Positions 1 through 7,645 of a stretch of DNA of 64,000 nt are shown here, in pieces; the stretch's first letter is position 1, and each line of letters starts with the position of its first letter. Position numbers and translations under genes: made by a program. The notes under the pieces are model-generated. The model was not told the DNA's origin, did no database searches, and was given only the letters and a program-made list of their open reading frames with translations. Source of the DNA: an uncultured Monoglobus sp. (GTDB lineage Bacteria > Bacillota > Clostridia > Monoglobales > Monoglobaceae). The stretch covers positions 18,544 through 82,543 of the forward strand of contig CANPWW010000001.1 in assembly GCA_947585115.1 (NCBI GenBank), in the 5' to 3' direction.

Positions 1-1179
1 GGTGTCCGCGCCACTCTGCGCAACATGGGGATCGACAACAGCCTGATAGGCTACAACGAGGCGAACAAAACGGTCACATTGGGCGGCAGAGAGCTGATGA
101 GGCCGCAGTATATAAACGAGCAGGCGGGAATTTCTTTCTCGATGCCCGCGGATATACAGCGCAGCGTGGCCCAATTTTACTCAAACACGAGCAATCCGGT
201 CGTCAGGGTCTCGGACGCCTACAGCGGCTACGCGGGCAGATACGGCCTGTCCGCCGACGCGCTGGGCTACTCCAACGGAGTTGTCACGATCGGCGGAATA
301 CCGCTTGACACGCTTTATATAGACGACGACGGCAAGGCATGGGCATTTCAAAACGATGTGCGGTCGGCGGTTGACGATTACGTTAACTCGATCGGCGCGG
401 TATCGCCGAACGAGCTGCTTGAGCAGTACAACGATATGTACCTGCCGCGGATCGAAAGTCTCAGTAATTCGAACATGAACCGAAAGGAATTTTCGTATGA
501 TCCCGCGGCCGACCCGGTGTACGGAGCCTACCGCGACCAATATATGCTCAATGCCGGCCGCGCTGCCGAGGATACGATGGCGGCGTATTCCGCCATGACC
601 GGAGGATATTCAAACTCGGCGGCGGTGACTGCGGCGGGGCTGGCGCAGCAGTATTATATGAGCCAGCTTTCGGGAATGATACCCGAGCTTGCGCGGCAGG
701 CGTATGAGAGGTACTCGGACGGACTGAGCCGCGACGCGGAACTGCTTGATAACATGATCGGGCTTTACGACACGGTATGGAGCAACGCGTACGCCGCGAA
801 CAACAAGACGGTAAGCAACGCGAATTCCTCATTGTCGAGCAACGCCGAGAGAGACCAAGACGCTTTCGAGCGCCGCTGGGCGGAGGCGATGAACTCCCAG
901 GACTACAACTGGAACGAGCTTTTGAATAACCAGAAGTACAACTGGACCGAGAGACAGAACAGTCAGGACTATAGCTGGACCGACGTGCTGAACGGTCAGA
1001 AATCGCAGTCTAACATGCTGGGGCTCGAAAACGCCGCTAACGAGAATATTATGCAGGGGATCTACATGGAATATTATAACGACATGCTCCGCGCGCAGCT
1101 GGAGGGCGACCGCCTCAACAACCGCCTGACGCAGGAGCGCATAAACCAATTGATCCTTCAGAACATGCTCGGCATGTAA
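1..1179 (+). CDS. Phage-like structural protein, 5' end missing
   Basis: The reading frame is open from base 1, so the gene begins before the window; the first internal ATG is at 25. Two similar N-terminal segments (residues about 1-55 and 65-120, counting from base 25) each contain a short VT-IGG strand followed by an aromatic-rich stretch. The middle (about 165-250) is Ala/Tyr/Gln-rich and helical, with an SAMTGGYSNS motif that I associate with structural genes of clostridial prophages. The C-terminal part has 11-residue repeats of the pattern N-x-Q-x-Y-x-W (about residues 280-325), suggesting a right-handed coiled coil. There is no signal peptide in the visible part. It is probably the last gene of a prophage structural module outside the window, since a strong terminator follows at once. 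The exact role is unknown. Confidence 0.6.
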   Translation, partial: GVRATLRNMGIDNSLIGYNEANKTVTLGGRELMRPQYINEQAGISFSMPADIQRSVAQFYSNTSNPVVRVSDAYSGYAGRYGLSADALGYSNGVVTIGGIPLDTLYIDDDGKAWAFQNDVRSAVDDYVNSIGAVSPNELLEQYNDMYLPRIESLSNSNMNRKEFSYDPAADPVYGAYRDQYMLNAGRAAEDTMAAYSAMTGGYSNSAAVTAAGLAQQYYMSQLSGMIPELARQAYERYSDGLSRDAELLDNMIGLYDTVWSNAYAANNKTVSNANSSLSSNAERDQDAFERRWAEAMNSQDYNWNELLNNQKYNWTERQNSQDYSWTDVLNGQKSQSNMLGLENAANENIMQGIYMEYYNDMLRAQLEGDRLNNRLTQERINQLILQNMLGM

Positions 1180-1190
1180 AGCGCTCATAA

Positions 1191-1226
1191 AAACGCTTCC
1201 GAATCATAATTCGGAGGCGTTTTTTG
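1191..1226 (+). terminator. Intrinsic terminator after the phage-like gene
   Basis: AACGCTTCCGAAT pairs with ATTCGGAGGCGTT (one G-U pair) around a CATA loop and is followed by a run of T. It separates the phage-like gene from the promoter at 1237. Confidence 0.9.
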
Positions 1227-1236
1227 AATTAAATTA

Positions 1237-1265
1237 TTGACACTTTTCGAGGACGCTGTTATAAT
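1237..1265 (+). promoter_or_regulatory. Sigma-A-type promoter of the two-component operon
   Basis: TTGACA (1237-1242), 17-bp spacer, TATAAT (1260-1265): a perfect vegetative consensus. Predicted start is near 1272, about 40 nt before the response regulator gene. Confidence 0.9.
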
Positions 1266-1311
1266 TTAATATCATAGCTTTTAGGAAAGCGCTTATCAAA
1301 GGGTGAGACAT

Positions 1312-2040
1312 GTGCGTGTTGCGATTTGTGACGACGAGAATGTTTGGGTGAACAGGATAGAGGAACATCTGATCAGATTCAAGAAGTCTCACAAGGATAT
1401 CGAATGGGAGGTATTCTATTCGGGCGAGCAGCTTGTTGAGCATTATTCCCGCGGGGAAAGACTTTTTGATATTCTGATACTTGATATCGAGCTTAAAGAG
1501 CTGTCGGGTATCGAGACCGCTTTAAAGATACGCGAGGCGGACAAAAAAGCCGCCATTTTTTTCATGACATCTCACACGAAATATGTTTATGACTGTTTTA
1601 AGCCCGCGCCCGCGAATTTTTGGGTCAAGCCTGTCGAGTATGAAGTTTTGCGCGATGATTTTGAGGAAGTTATCCGAAAGTCGGCCGACATGAAAAAAGA
1701 GCTGATTTTCAAAAGCCGCGGCGAGTACAAAAAGATCCCGCGCGGAAGCGTGAATTATATCACAAGCAGCGCGAAAAAGGTGCTGATCCATACCGAAGGC
1801 GGGGATTTTGAAATATACGGCACGCTGAAGGGCATTTCTGAGCGGCTCGGGCCCCGCGGCTTTTCGTCTCCTCATAAGTCATACTTTGTTAACCTTGACA
1901 AGGTGGAGACCTTTAACACAAAAGAAGTGATATTGAGCGGAGGGGAGCATATACCCGTCAGCAAGTCAAGGCGGCAGCAGTTCAAAAAGGATTTTCTTGA
2001 GTATGTGAGCGGAGATAATTATGATATATACGGCGATTGA
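1312..2040 (+). CDS. LytTR-family response regulator (AgrA-like)
   Basis: Cytoplasmic response regulator. The N-terminal receiver domain (residues 1-120) starts MRVAICDDEN, giving the acidic pair, and has the likely phospho-acceptor Asp58 in LILDIE. A LytTR DNA-binding domain fills about residues 140-235, with the typical SPHKSYFVNL and HIPVSKSRR segments. I prefer the GTG at 1312 because AAAGGG lies 7-8 nt upstream and the protein then begins like other AgrA-type regulators; the GTG at 1303 would add MRH. It overlaps the downstream kinase gene by 20 bp, so the two are co-transcribed and probably translationally coupled. LytTR regulators usually bind paired direct repeats upstream of surface, bacteriocin or quorum genes; no target is identified here. 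Confidence 0.93.
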   Translation: MRVAICDDENVWVNRIEEHLIRFKKSHKDIEWEVFYSGEQLVEHYSRGERLFDILILDIELKELSGIETALKIREADKKAAIFFMTSHTKYVYDCFKPAPANFWVKPVEYEVLRDDFEEVIRKSADMKKELIFKSRGEYKKIPRGSVNYITSSAKKVLIHTEGGDFEIYGTLKGISERLGPRGFSSPHKSYFVNLDKVETFNTKEVILSGGEHIPVSKSRRQQFKKDFLEYVSGDNYDIYGD

Positions 2041-3301
2041 CCTGATCACATTGGTGTTTGAGATAATAGTTACATATATGTTTTTTGACGCGGTGCTTGA
2101 TTCGCGCAGGGGCGGCGTTTTGGCGCGCGCGGCGGTCGGCGCGGCATACTTCGTCCTGTCCTGGATATATAATGTTTATATCGAGTCGTTTGTTTTGTCG
2201 TTTGTCATTATGCTGCTTTTGACGTTTATGTGCACCGCGGTGTACAAAGACAGCGCGCTGAAAAAATTATTGATGTCGCTGCTTTATATGCTCTTTATGG
2301 CGGTCTCCAATTTTGTTTTTATTTTGGCGGGACTGGCGTTCGGGATCCCAATTGATGAAATGTTAAGAGAAAAAAGCATGTACAATATCATGGGCCTGGT
2401 TATTGTTATGATCCTGATGACTATTATGGTTAAAGCCGCGGGACTGTTTTTTAACAGAAACCGCGCGAAAGTCAGCGTGAGTTATTGGATATTGCTTCTC
2501 TCTATCCCTGTTGTAAATATTATTTTTATTCTGCATTACACCCGATATCTCTACAGCCTCAACGCGGAGTTTTCGTATTCTCTTGTTATACTGACGGTCT
2601 CAGCGATGTATTCGACCCTGCTTGTGTTTTATCTTTTCGATAAGCTGACGGCGCTGCTCTCGGAGCGCGACGCGCTGAGCGAGCAGGTGGGCGGACAGAA
2701 GCGTCGGAACGTTGAAATTGACAAAAAAGAGGAACATATTATGTCGGTCAGACATGATATAATAAACCATATGCGGGTCATTCAATCGCTGATACGGCGC
2801 GGCGAGACGGAAGCGGCGGATCGGTACATAGACGAGCTGGATCTTGACTTCGATGGCGCCGACGGGCTGATCGACACCGGAAATACGGCGATAGATATTT
2901 TAGTCAGCGGAAAAAAGAGCGCCGCGCGGCGGCTCGGTATAGATTTTCGCGAGAAAATAATCATTCCCGAAAATCTGAAAATAAGCAATGTTGACGCGGT
3001 GATACTTCTGGGCAACCTGCTGGACAACGCCGTTGAGGGCTGCGAAAGAGCCGCCGCGGCGGAAAAGCGGATAAAGCTGACGCTGAAATACAGAAACAGC
3101 TATCTGCTCTGCGTCGTTGAAAACACGTCGGATCCGGTCAAAGTCGGGCGCGGCTTTTTAAAAACGTCAAAGGCGGACGCGGACTCTCACGGTATCGGCC
3201 TGAGAAATATAAAGCGAATCGTGAACAAATACAACGGAGAGTCGGTCCAAAAATATAAAAACGGAGTTTTTATATCCGAAATTATGATTTTTATTGATTA
3301 A
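2021..3301 (+). CDS. GHKL sensor histidine kinase (AgrC-like)
   Basis: Membrane sensor kinase paired with the preceding LytTR regulator. About six hydrophobic segments lie in residues 1-205. A cytoplasmic linker is followed by the phospho-acceptor motif RHDIINH (His245), an N-box NLLDNAVEGC (about residues 330-340) and a G-box HGIGLRNIK near residue 390, as in the AgrC/HPK10 class that senses peptides. The ATG at 2021 lies inside the end of the regulator gene. No agrB-like processing protease or agrD-like peptide gene is next to it, so the signal must come from elsewhere or be of another type. Confidence 0.93.
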   Translation: MIYTAIDLITLVFEIIVTYMFFDAVLDSRRGGVLARAAVGAAYFVLSWIYNVYIESFVLSFVIMLLLTFMCTAVYKDSALKKLLMSLLYMLFMAVSNFVFILAGLAFGIPIDEMLREKSMYNIMGLVIVMILMTIMVKAAGLFFNRNRAKVSVSYWILLLSIPVVNIIFILHYTRYLYSLNAEFSYSLVILTVSAMYSTLLVFYLFDKLTALLSERDALSEQVGGQKRRNVEIDKKEEHIMSVRHDIINHMRVIQSLIRRGETEAADRYIDELDLDFDGADGLIDTGNTAIDILVSGKKSAARRLGIDFREKIIIPENLKISNVDAVILLGNLLDNAVEGCERAAAAEKRIKLTLKYRNSYLLCVVENTSDPVKVGRGFLKTSKADADSHGIGLRNIKRIVNKYNGESVQKYKNGVFISEIMIFID

Positions 3302-3385
3302 TTTTTGCTTGATTTGCGCGATCGGTCTATTTTTCCCGAAAAACAGCCCAGTTTTACCGTGTAGAGATTTTTTGCGCGATTTTTG

Positions 3386-3394
3386 TGTTATAAT
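3386..3394 (+). promoter_or_regulatory. Extended -10 promoter in the gap after the kinase gene
   Basis: TGT directly precedes TATAAT (3389-3394), giving an extended -10 element. No good -35 is present at the right distance. Predicted start is near 3401. No reading frame follows on this strand. Confidence 0.55.
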
Positions 3395-3400
3395 ATGATC

Positions 3401-3488
3401 AGCGGACGCGGGCGGGTGCGGCGGCCGACTTGGTGAGTTTTATTAATAAAACCCTTAGAAAGACCCGAGCCGCGCGGCTCGGGTTTTT
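3401..3488 (+). ncRNA. Candidate small RNA, about 88 nt
   Basis: A stretch without a plausible reading frame lies between an extended -10 promoter and a strong intrinsic terminator. Its 5' half is very GC-rich (3401-3430). An AT palindrome, GTTTTATTAATAAAAC, precedes the terminator. The next gene on the right faces the other way, so this transcript cannot be its leader. I do not recognise a known RNA family (not SRP RNA, tmRNA or 6S by obvious motifs). Position just after an AgrA/AgrC-type system is suggestive only. Confidence 0.4.
3463..3488 (+). terminator. Strong intrinsic terminator
   Basis: ACCCGAGCCGC / GCGGCTCGGGT is a perfect 22-bp palindrome followed by five T on the plus strand. 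On the minus strand the tail is only weakly T-rich, but it could also help stop the cyclophilin transcript. Confidence 0.85.
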
Positions 3489-3505
3489 CCCTTCAAATTA
3501 CTGTA

Positions 3506-4168
3506 TTATTCCGAAATAACCTCGGCTTTTTCGATCACTATCGGAGTTTGGGGCATTCCCTGAGAGTCTCTGGGAACATCGAGAAATCCGTCAACGACCT
3601 CCATGCCCTCGGTCACCTGTCCGAACACGGCGTAGTTGCCGTCGAGGTTCGGCAGATCGTCATAGCAGATATAGAACTGGCTGGACGCCGAATCGGGAGC
3701 CTGCGAGCGCGCCATCGCCACGCTGCCGCGCAGGTGCGGAAGTGTGTTTTGCTCAAAGCCGTTTGAGTAGAACTCGCCTTTGATCGTTTTGTCGCTGCCG
3801 CCCGTGCCGTTGCCGTCGGGGTCGCCGCCCTGCGCCACAAACGCGTCGATCACGCGGTGGAAGGTCAGGCCGTCATAAAAACCGCTTTTTACAAGGCTCA
3901 GGAAGTTCTCGACCGTCTCGGGCGCGTACTCGGGCGCGCATACTATGGTGAAGGTTCCGCCGTCGCTCATGGTGAACTTAACGGTCGGGCCGTCATCGGG
4001 GACCTTGCCGTCAAACTCAAAGGCCTCGCCCTCGGTCTTTGGCGCGCTTTCGGTTTTTGAGCCGCTTGATTTTGACGAGCTCTGCGAGCCGCAGGCGGTC
4101 AGCGCCGACAACGCCAGAGCGAGCGCCGCGATCAGACATAGCAGTTTTAAAAATTTTGTGTGTTTCAT
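3506..4168 (-). CDS. Cyclophilin-type peptidyl-prolyl isomerase, lipoprotein
   Basis: Catalyses cis-trans isomerisation of proline bonds, here probably outside the membrane. The ATG at 4168 follows a good GGAGGAATCC ribosome site; an upstream ATG at 4204 lacks one. The N-terminus is a lipoprotein signal with lipobox LTAC (Cys26), then a Ser/Lys/Thr linker to about residue 50. The cyclophilin domain fills about residues 60-218, with FHRVIDAFVAQGGDP (catalytic Arg and Gln), a MARS segment and the NYAVFGQVTEGMEVVD segment. It is a single gene facing away from the glutamate synthase operon. It likely helps fold exported proteins. Confidence 0.95.
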   Translation of the reverse strand: MKHTKFLKLLCLIAALALALSALTACGSQSSSKSSGSKTESAPKTEGEAFEFDGKVPDDGPTVKFTMSDGGTFTIVCAPEYAPETVENFLSLVKSGFYDGLTFHRVIDAFVAQGGDPDGNGTGGSDKTIKGEFYSNGFEQNTLPHLRGSVAMARSQAPDSASSQFYICYDDLPNLDGNYAVFGQVTEGMEVVDGFLDVPRDSQGMPQTPIVIEKAEVISE

Positions 4169-4234
4169 TTGGATTCCTCCTGTATTAAAAAATATTTGAT
4201 TCATTTTGCAAAAAGGTTGTTATATGTCACCGAG

Positions 4235-4261
4235 CGGGCGGATGATATCCGCCTCTACAGG
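4235..4261. repeat. Short palindromic repeat copy (core only)
   Basis: Contains GGGCGGATGATATCCGCC followed by TCTAC, a core shared with copies near 9720, 9890, 29330, 42735, 42775, 53945 and 56400. It lies between divergent genes. Confidence 0.8.
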
Positions 4262-4289
4262 ATCGGGATACGTCAGTATATTTTGCTAT

Positions 4290-4394
4290 TTGGCTGTGAT
4301 ATATATTTTACATAAAATACGGCATGATGTCAAGGTCGGAGACGGTTTTACAAAAAAGCCGCGTATTTCGGCGGCTGTTTTGTATAATTTTTTT
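4290..4394 (+). other. Promoter-like element followed by a terminator-like hairpin
   Basis: TTGGCT (4290-4295), 17 bp, TAAAAT (4313-4318) could start a transcript near 4325. ACAAAAAAGCCGC (4350-4362) pairs with GCGGCTGTTTTGT (4371-4383) with one mismatch, followed by seven T (4388-4394). The hairpin ends just before the main operon promoter, so it may be a roadblock or the end of a roughly 70-nt RNA. No coding frame is evident. Confidence 0.35.
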
Positions 4395-4395
4395 G

Positions 4396-4428
4396 TTGAC
4401 TTTTTTCTCATACAGTGGTATACTGTAT
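4396..4428 (+). promoter_or_regulatory. Glutamate synthase promoter with overlapping palindromic operator
   Basis: TTGACT (4396-4401), 17 bp, TATACT (4419-4424). The perfect inverted repeat ATACAGT-GGTAT-ACTGTAT (4410-4428) covers the -10 hexamer, the usual place for a repressor site. The regulator is not identified. Predicted start is near 4431. Confidence 0.75.
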
Positions 4429-4432
4429 AAAC

Positions 4433-4481
4433 CGAACAAAGGCGTTCGTCTGCTCAATGAGCGGCGAACGCCTGTTTTTTT
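4433..4481 (+). terminator. Leader terminator (attenuator) of the glutamate synthase operon
   Basis: GGCGTTCG (4441-4448) pairs with CGAACGCC (4465-4472), with an inner GCTC/GAGC stem, followed by seven T (4475-4481). It lies between the promoter and the first gene. A competing hairpin, CGAAC (4433-4437) with GTTCG (4444-4448) around the hexaloop AAAGGC, would use part of the terminator's 5' arm. That arrangement fits transcription attenuation. Confidence 0.65.
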
Positions 4482-4556
4482 GCTCGGAATACGGGCGTCG
4501 GGAGATTATTTTAGTTCAAATATCCCCCGATCGCTATGTTGGAAGGAGAAAGAGCT

Positions 4557-5678
4557 ATGCTACTCAGAGAAGGCGAAAACGGCAACAGGATTCCGGCGGG
4601 ATGCGCTATATCCGGTATTTTCTCGAAAAGCGGAACGAGAATCAACGGCAAGCAAATCATCGATTCGATTTCCGTTATGCACGACCGCTCAAACGGTCTC
4701 GGCGGCGGATTCGCGGGTTACGGCATTTATCCCGAATACAAGAATCAGTATGCCTTCCACGTTTTCTACGAAACAAACGAGGCGAAAGAAATCTGCGAAA
4801 GGTACCTCGACCGTCATTTTGACGTTATCAACCTTTCGAAAATACCCATCAGAAGGATCCCCGAGATCAAGGACGAGCCCCTGATCTGGAGGTATTTTGT
4901 CGACCCTCTGCGCACGCGCCTGGCTGCCTCGCAGCTTGACGAAAAGGAGTACGTTGTGCGCTGCGTCAACAGGATCAACACCAAGCTTGACGGCTGCTAT
5001 GTTTTTTCCTGCGGAAAGAACATGGGCGTGTTCAAGGCGGTGGGATTCCCCGAGGACGTGGGCAGATTCTACAGATTGAACGAATACGACGGCTATTGCT
5101 GGACGGCGCACGGCCGCTACCCCACAAACACCCCCGGCTGGTGGGGCGGAGCGCACCCGTTCGCGATGCTGGATTACTCGATCGTGCACAACGGCGAGAT
5201 CTCGTCCTACGACGCGAACCGCCGCTTTATCGAGATGTACGGCTACAAATGCAACCTTTTGACTGACACCGAGGTCATTACCTACATAACCGACTACCTG
5301 CTCCGCAAGCAGAAGCTGAGCCTTGAGGAAATGGCGAGCGTCGTGGCCGCGCCCTTCTGGTCGACCATAGACCACATGGAGGAGCCGGAAAAAAGCAGAC
5401 TCAAGTTCCTGCGCAACAAGTTCAGCAGTCTGCTTATCACGGGCCCGTTCTCGATACTGCTGGGCTTCACCGGAGGCATGATGGCCTTAAACGACAGGCT
5501 CAAGCTGCGCAGCATGGTCGTTGGCGAGAAGGACGACATGGTTTATATCGCCAGCGAGGAATGCGCCATGCGCGTGATAGAGCCCAACCTTGACACAATC
5601 TGGTCGCCCAGAGGCGGCGAGCCGGTGATCGTGCGGCTTTACGACGAGGCAATGGAAGAGATCGGAGGTGACGAATAA
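4557..5678 (+). CDS. Glutamate synthase, glutamine amidotransferase (class II) subunit
   Basis: Ntn-type glutaminase that releases ammonia from glutamine for the synthase subunit next door. The ATG at 4557 is chosen because GGAAGGAG lies 8 nt upstream; the ATG at 4536 precedes that site. Cys16 in GCAISGIF is the likely N-terminal nucleophile after removal of a short propeptide. HGRYPTN and VHNGEISSY are typical class II motifs. In most bacteria this domain is the N-terminus of a single large GltB; here it is a separate 373-residue protein, as in the archaeal-type split enzyme. It is the first gene of the operon and its stop overlaps the next start (TAATG). Confidence 0.93.
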   Translation: MLLREGENGNRIPAGCAISGIFSKSGTRINGKQIIDSISVMHDRSNGLGGGFAGYGIYPEYKNQYAFHVFYETNEAKEICERYLDRHFDVINLSKIPIRRIPEIKDEPLIWRYFVDPLRTRLAASQLDEKEYVVRCVNRINTKLDGCYVFSCGKNMGVFKAVGFPEDVGRFYRLNEYDGYCWTAHGRYPTNTPGWWGGAHPFAMLDYSIVHNGEISSYDANRRFIEMYGYKCNLLTDTEVITYITDYLLRKQKLSLEEMASVVAAPFWSTIDHMEEPEKSRLKFLRNKFSSLLITGPFSILLGFTGGMMALNDRLKLRSMVVGEKDDMVYIASEECAMRVIEPNLDTIWSPRGGEPVIVRLYDEAMEEIGGDE

Positions 5679-7183
5679 TGCTGCGTGACTACTTATATCC
5701 CGAATACGAGGCTGTGCGCAACTCCGATCTGTGTATCGGCTGCCGCGCCTGCGAGCGCCAATGCTCAAACGAGGTCCATCGCTTCGACAGCGACCTGGGC
5801 AAGATGGTGAGCGACAGCACAAATTGCGTCGACTGCCAGAGATGCGTTTGTCTCTGCCCGACCCACGCTCTCAAAATTGTAAAGAGCGACCATACATTCA
5901 AGCTCAACGCCAACTGGACACAGGAGGCGATAACCGACGTTATCCGTCAGGCGGGCACGGGAGCGGTGCTGCTTTCCGCAATGGGAAACCCCAAAGAATA
6001 CCCGGTCTACTGGGACAAGATGCTCATCAACGCGTCTCAGGTAACAAATCCGTCGATCGACCCGCTGCGCGAGCCTATGGAGACAAAAACATATCTCGGC
6101 AAAAAGTCCGAGGAGATACAAAGAGACAGAAACGGGAATATTATTCCCGAGACATCGCCGCAGCTTGAACTGGAGACGCCGATTATGTTCTCCGCCATGT
6201 CCTACGGCTCGATAAGCTACAACGCGCACAAGAGCCTCGCTACTGCGGCCGAGGAGCTTGGCATCTTATACAACACCGGCGAGGGCGGACTGCACGAGGA
6301 CTTTTACCAGTACGGTCCCAACACGATAGTTCAGGTCGCGTCGGGAAGATTCGGCGTGCACGAGGACTACTTGAACGCGGGCGCCGCCATAGAGATCAAA
6401 ATGGGTCAGGGCGCCAAGCCCGGCATCGGCGGACACCTGCCCGGTGAGAAAATAGTTGACGACATTTCAAAAACAAGAATGATTCCCGAGGGAACCGACG
6501 CCATATCGCCGGCGCCTCACCACGACATATACTCGATCGAGGACCTGCGCCAGCTGGTGTTCTCGCTGAAAGAGGCCAGCGACTACAAAAAGCCGGTCAT
6601 CGTCAAGATCGCGGCGGTGCATAACGTGGCGGCGATCGCCAGCGGCATAGCCAGAAGCGGAGCGGACATAATAGCCATCGACGGCTACCGCGGCGGCACG
6701 GGAGCGGCTCCAAAAAGAATACGCGACAACGTGGGTATTCCCATTGAACTGGCGCTCGCCAGCGTAGATCAGCGTCTCCGCGACGAGGGTATCCGAGACG
6801 AGGTGTCCGTTGTCGTCGGCGGAAGCATCAGAAGCAGCGCCGATGTGGTAAAGGCGATAGCGCTGGGCGCCGACGCGGTCTATATCGCGACCTCGGCTCT
6901 TATCGCTATGGGCTGCCACCTCTGCCGCAGCTGTCAGGCGGGCAAGTGCAACTGGGGCATTGCCACCCAGGTGCCCGAGCTGGTAAAGCGCCTCAACCCC
7001 GCGGACGGCAAGGAAAGGCTTGTGAATTTGGTTCACGCCTGGACCCATGAGATCAAAGAAATGATGGGCGGCATGGGTATCAACTCGATTGAGGCCCTGC
7101 GCGGAAACAGGCTTATGCTAAGAGGAATAGGGCTCACAAACAAGGAGCTTGAGATCCTTGGCATCAAACACGCGGGCGAATAA
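5678..7183 (+). CDS. Glutamate synthase FMN/Fe-S central subunit with N-terminal ferredoxin domain
   Basis: Catalytic subunit that aminates 2-oxoglutarate to glutamate with ammonia from the glutaminase and electrons from the Fe-S/flavin partners. The N-terminus (residues 15-65) has two cysteine clusters, Cys19/22/25/29 and Cys50/53/56/60, for a two-cluster ferredoxin module. The FMN-binding synthase barrel occupies about 110-480, with MSYGSIS, GQGAKPGIGGHLPG and GYRGGTGAAP. GCHLCRSCQAGKC near residue 410 suits the synthase iron-sulfur centre. Fusion of a ferredoxin to this domain is known from archaeal and clostridial enzymes. It is translationally coupled to the preceding gene. Confidence 0.95.
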   Translation: MLRDYLYPEYEAVRNSDLCIGCRACERQCSNEVHRFDSDLGKMVSDSTNCVDCQRCVCLCPTHALKIVKSDHTFKLNANWTQEAITDVIRQAGTGAVLLSAMGNPKEYPVYWDKMLINASQVTNPSIDPLREPMETKTYLGKKSEEIQRDRNGNIIPETSPQLELETPIMFSAMSYGSISYNAHKSLATAAEELGILYNTGEGGLHEDFYQYGPNTIVQVASGRFGVHEDYLNAGAAIEIKMGQGAKPGIGGHLPGEKIVDDISKTRMIPEGTDAISPAPHHDIYSIEDLRQLVFSLKEASDYKKPVIVKIAAVHNVAAIASGIARSGADIIAIDGYRGGTGAAPKRIRDNVGIPIELALASVDQRLRDEGIRDEVSVVVGGSIRSSADVVKAIALGADAVYIATSALIAMGCHLCRSCQAGKCNWGIATQVPELVKRLNPADGKERLVNLVHAWTHEIKEMMGGMGINSIEALRGNRLMLRGIGLTNKELEILGIKHAGE

Positions 7184-7198
7184 GGAGGGAATGCCGAA

Positions 7199-7636
7199 AT
7201 GAAAAGAATTTATGTTAATGAGGAATGGTGCCTCGGCTGCCATTTGTGTGAGTACCAATGCGCTTTTGCGAACTCCGGAATGGACGATATGGTCAAGGCC
7301 TTAAAGGGCAAGACCATCCATCCGAGGATACAGGTCGAGGGCGACAACAAGATAAGCTTCGCGGTCAACTGCCGCCACTGCTCCGACGCCCGCTGCGTCA
7401 AGGGCTGCATTTCGGGCGCCCTGTCCCGCGACAAGGACGGAGTCGTGGTGATAGACACCGACAAGTGCGTGGGCTGTTTCACCTGCATACTGTCCTGTCC
7501 CTACGGCGCGATAATGCCGTCGAGCGATCATTCGGTCGTGCAGAAGTGCCAGCTTTGCATGGACAACGCGTCGGGAGAACCGGCCTGCGTCAAGGGCTGC
7601 CCCAACAGAGCGATAGTATATGAGGAAAGGATTTAG
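7199..7636 (+). CDS. 4Fe-4S ferredoxin-type electron transfer subunit
   Basis: Iron-sulfur protein of the HycB/DmsB-like type. It has four cysteine groups: CLGCHLCEYQC near the N-terminus, CRHCSDARCVKGC, CVGCFTCILSCPYG and CQLCMDNASGEPACVKGCP. They could hold up to four clusters. It lacks a signal peptide and sits between the synthase and the flavoprotein, so it most likely carries electrons between them. A good ribosome site (AAGGAGGGA) precedes the ATG. Confidence 0.93.
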   Translation: MKRIYVNEEWCLGCHLCEYQCAFANSGMDDMVKALKGKTIHPRIQVEGDNKISFAVNCRHCSDARCVKGCISGALSRDKDGVVVIDTDKCVGCFTCILSCPYGAIMPSSDHSVVQKCQLCMDNASGEPACVKGCPNRAIVYEERI

Positions 7637-7645
7637 GGTGATATT

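Noticed and set aside
4206..4884. Plus-strand frames overlapping the glutamate synthase leader and first gene
   Set aside because: They cover the promoter and terminator hairpin and run out of phase with a strongly conserved gene.
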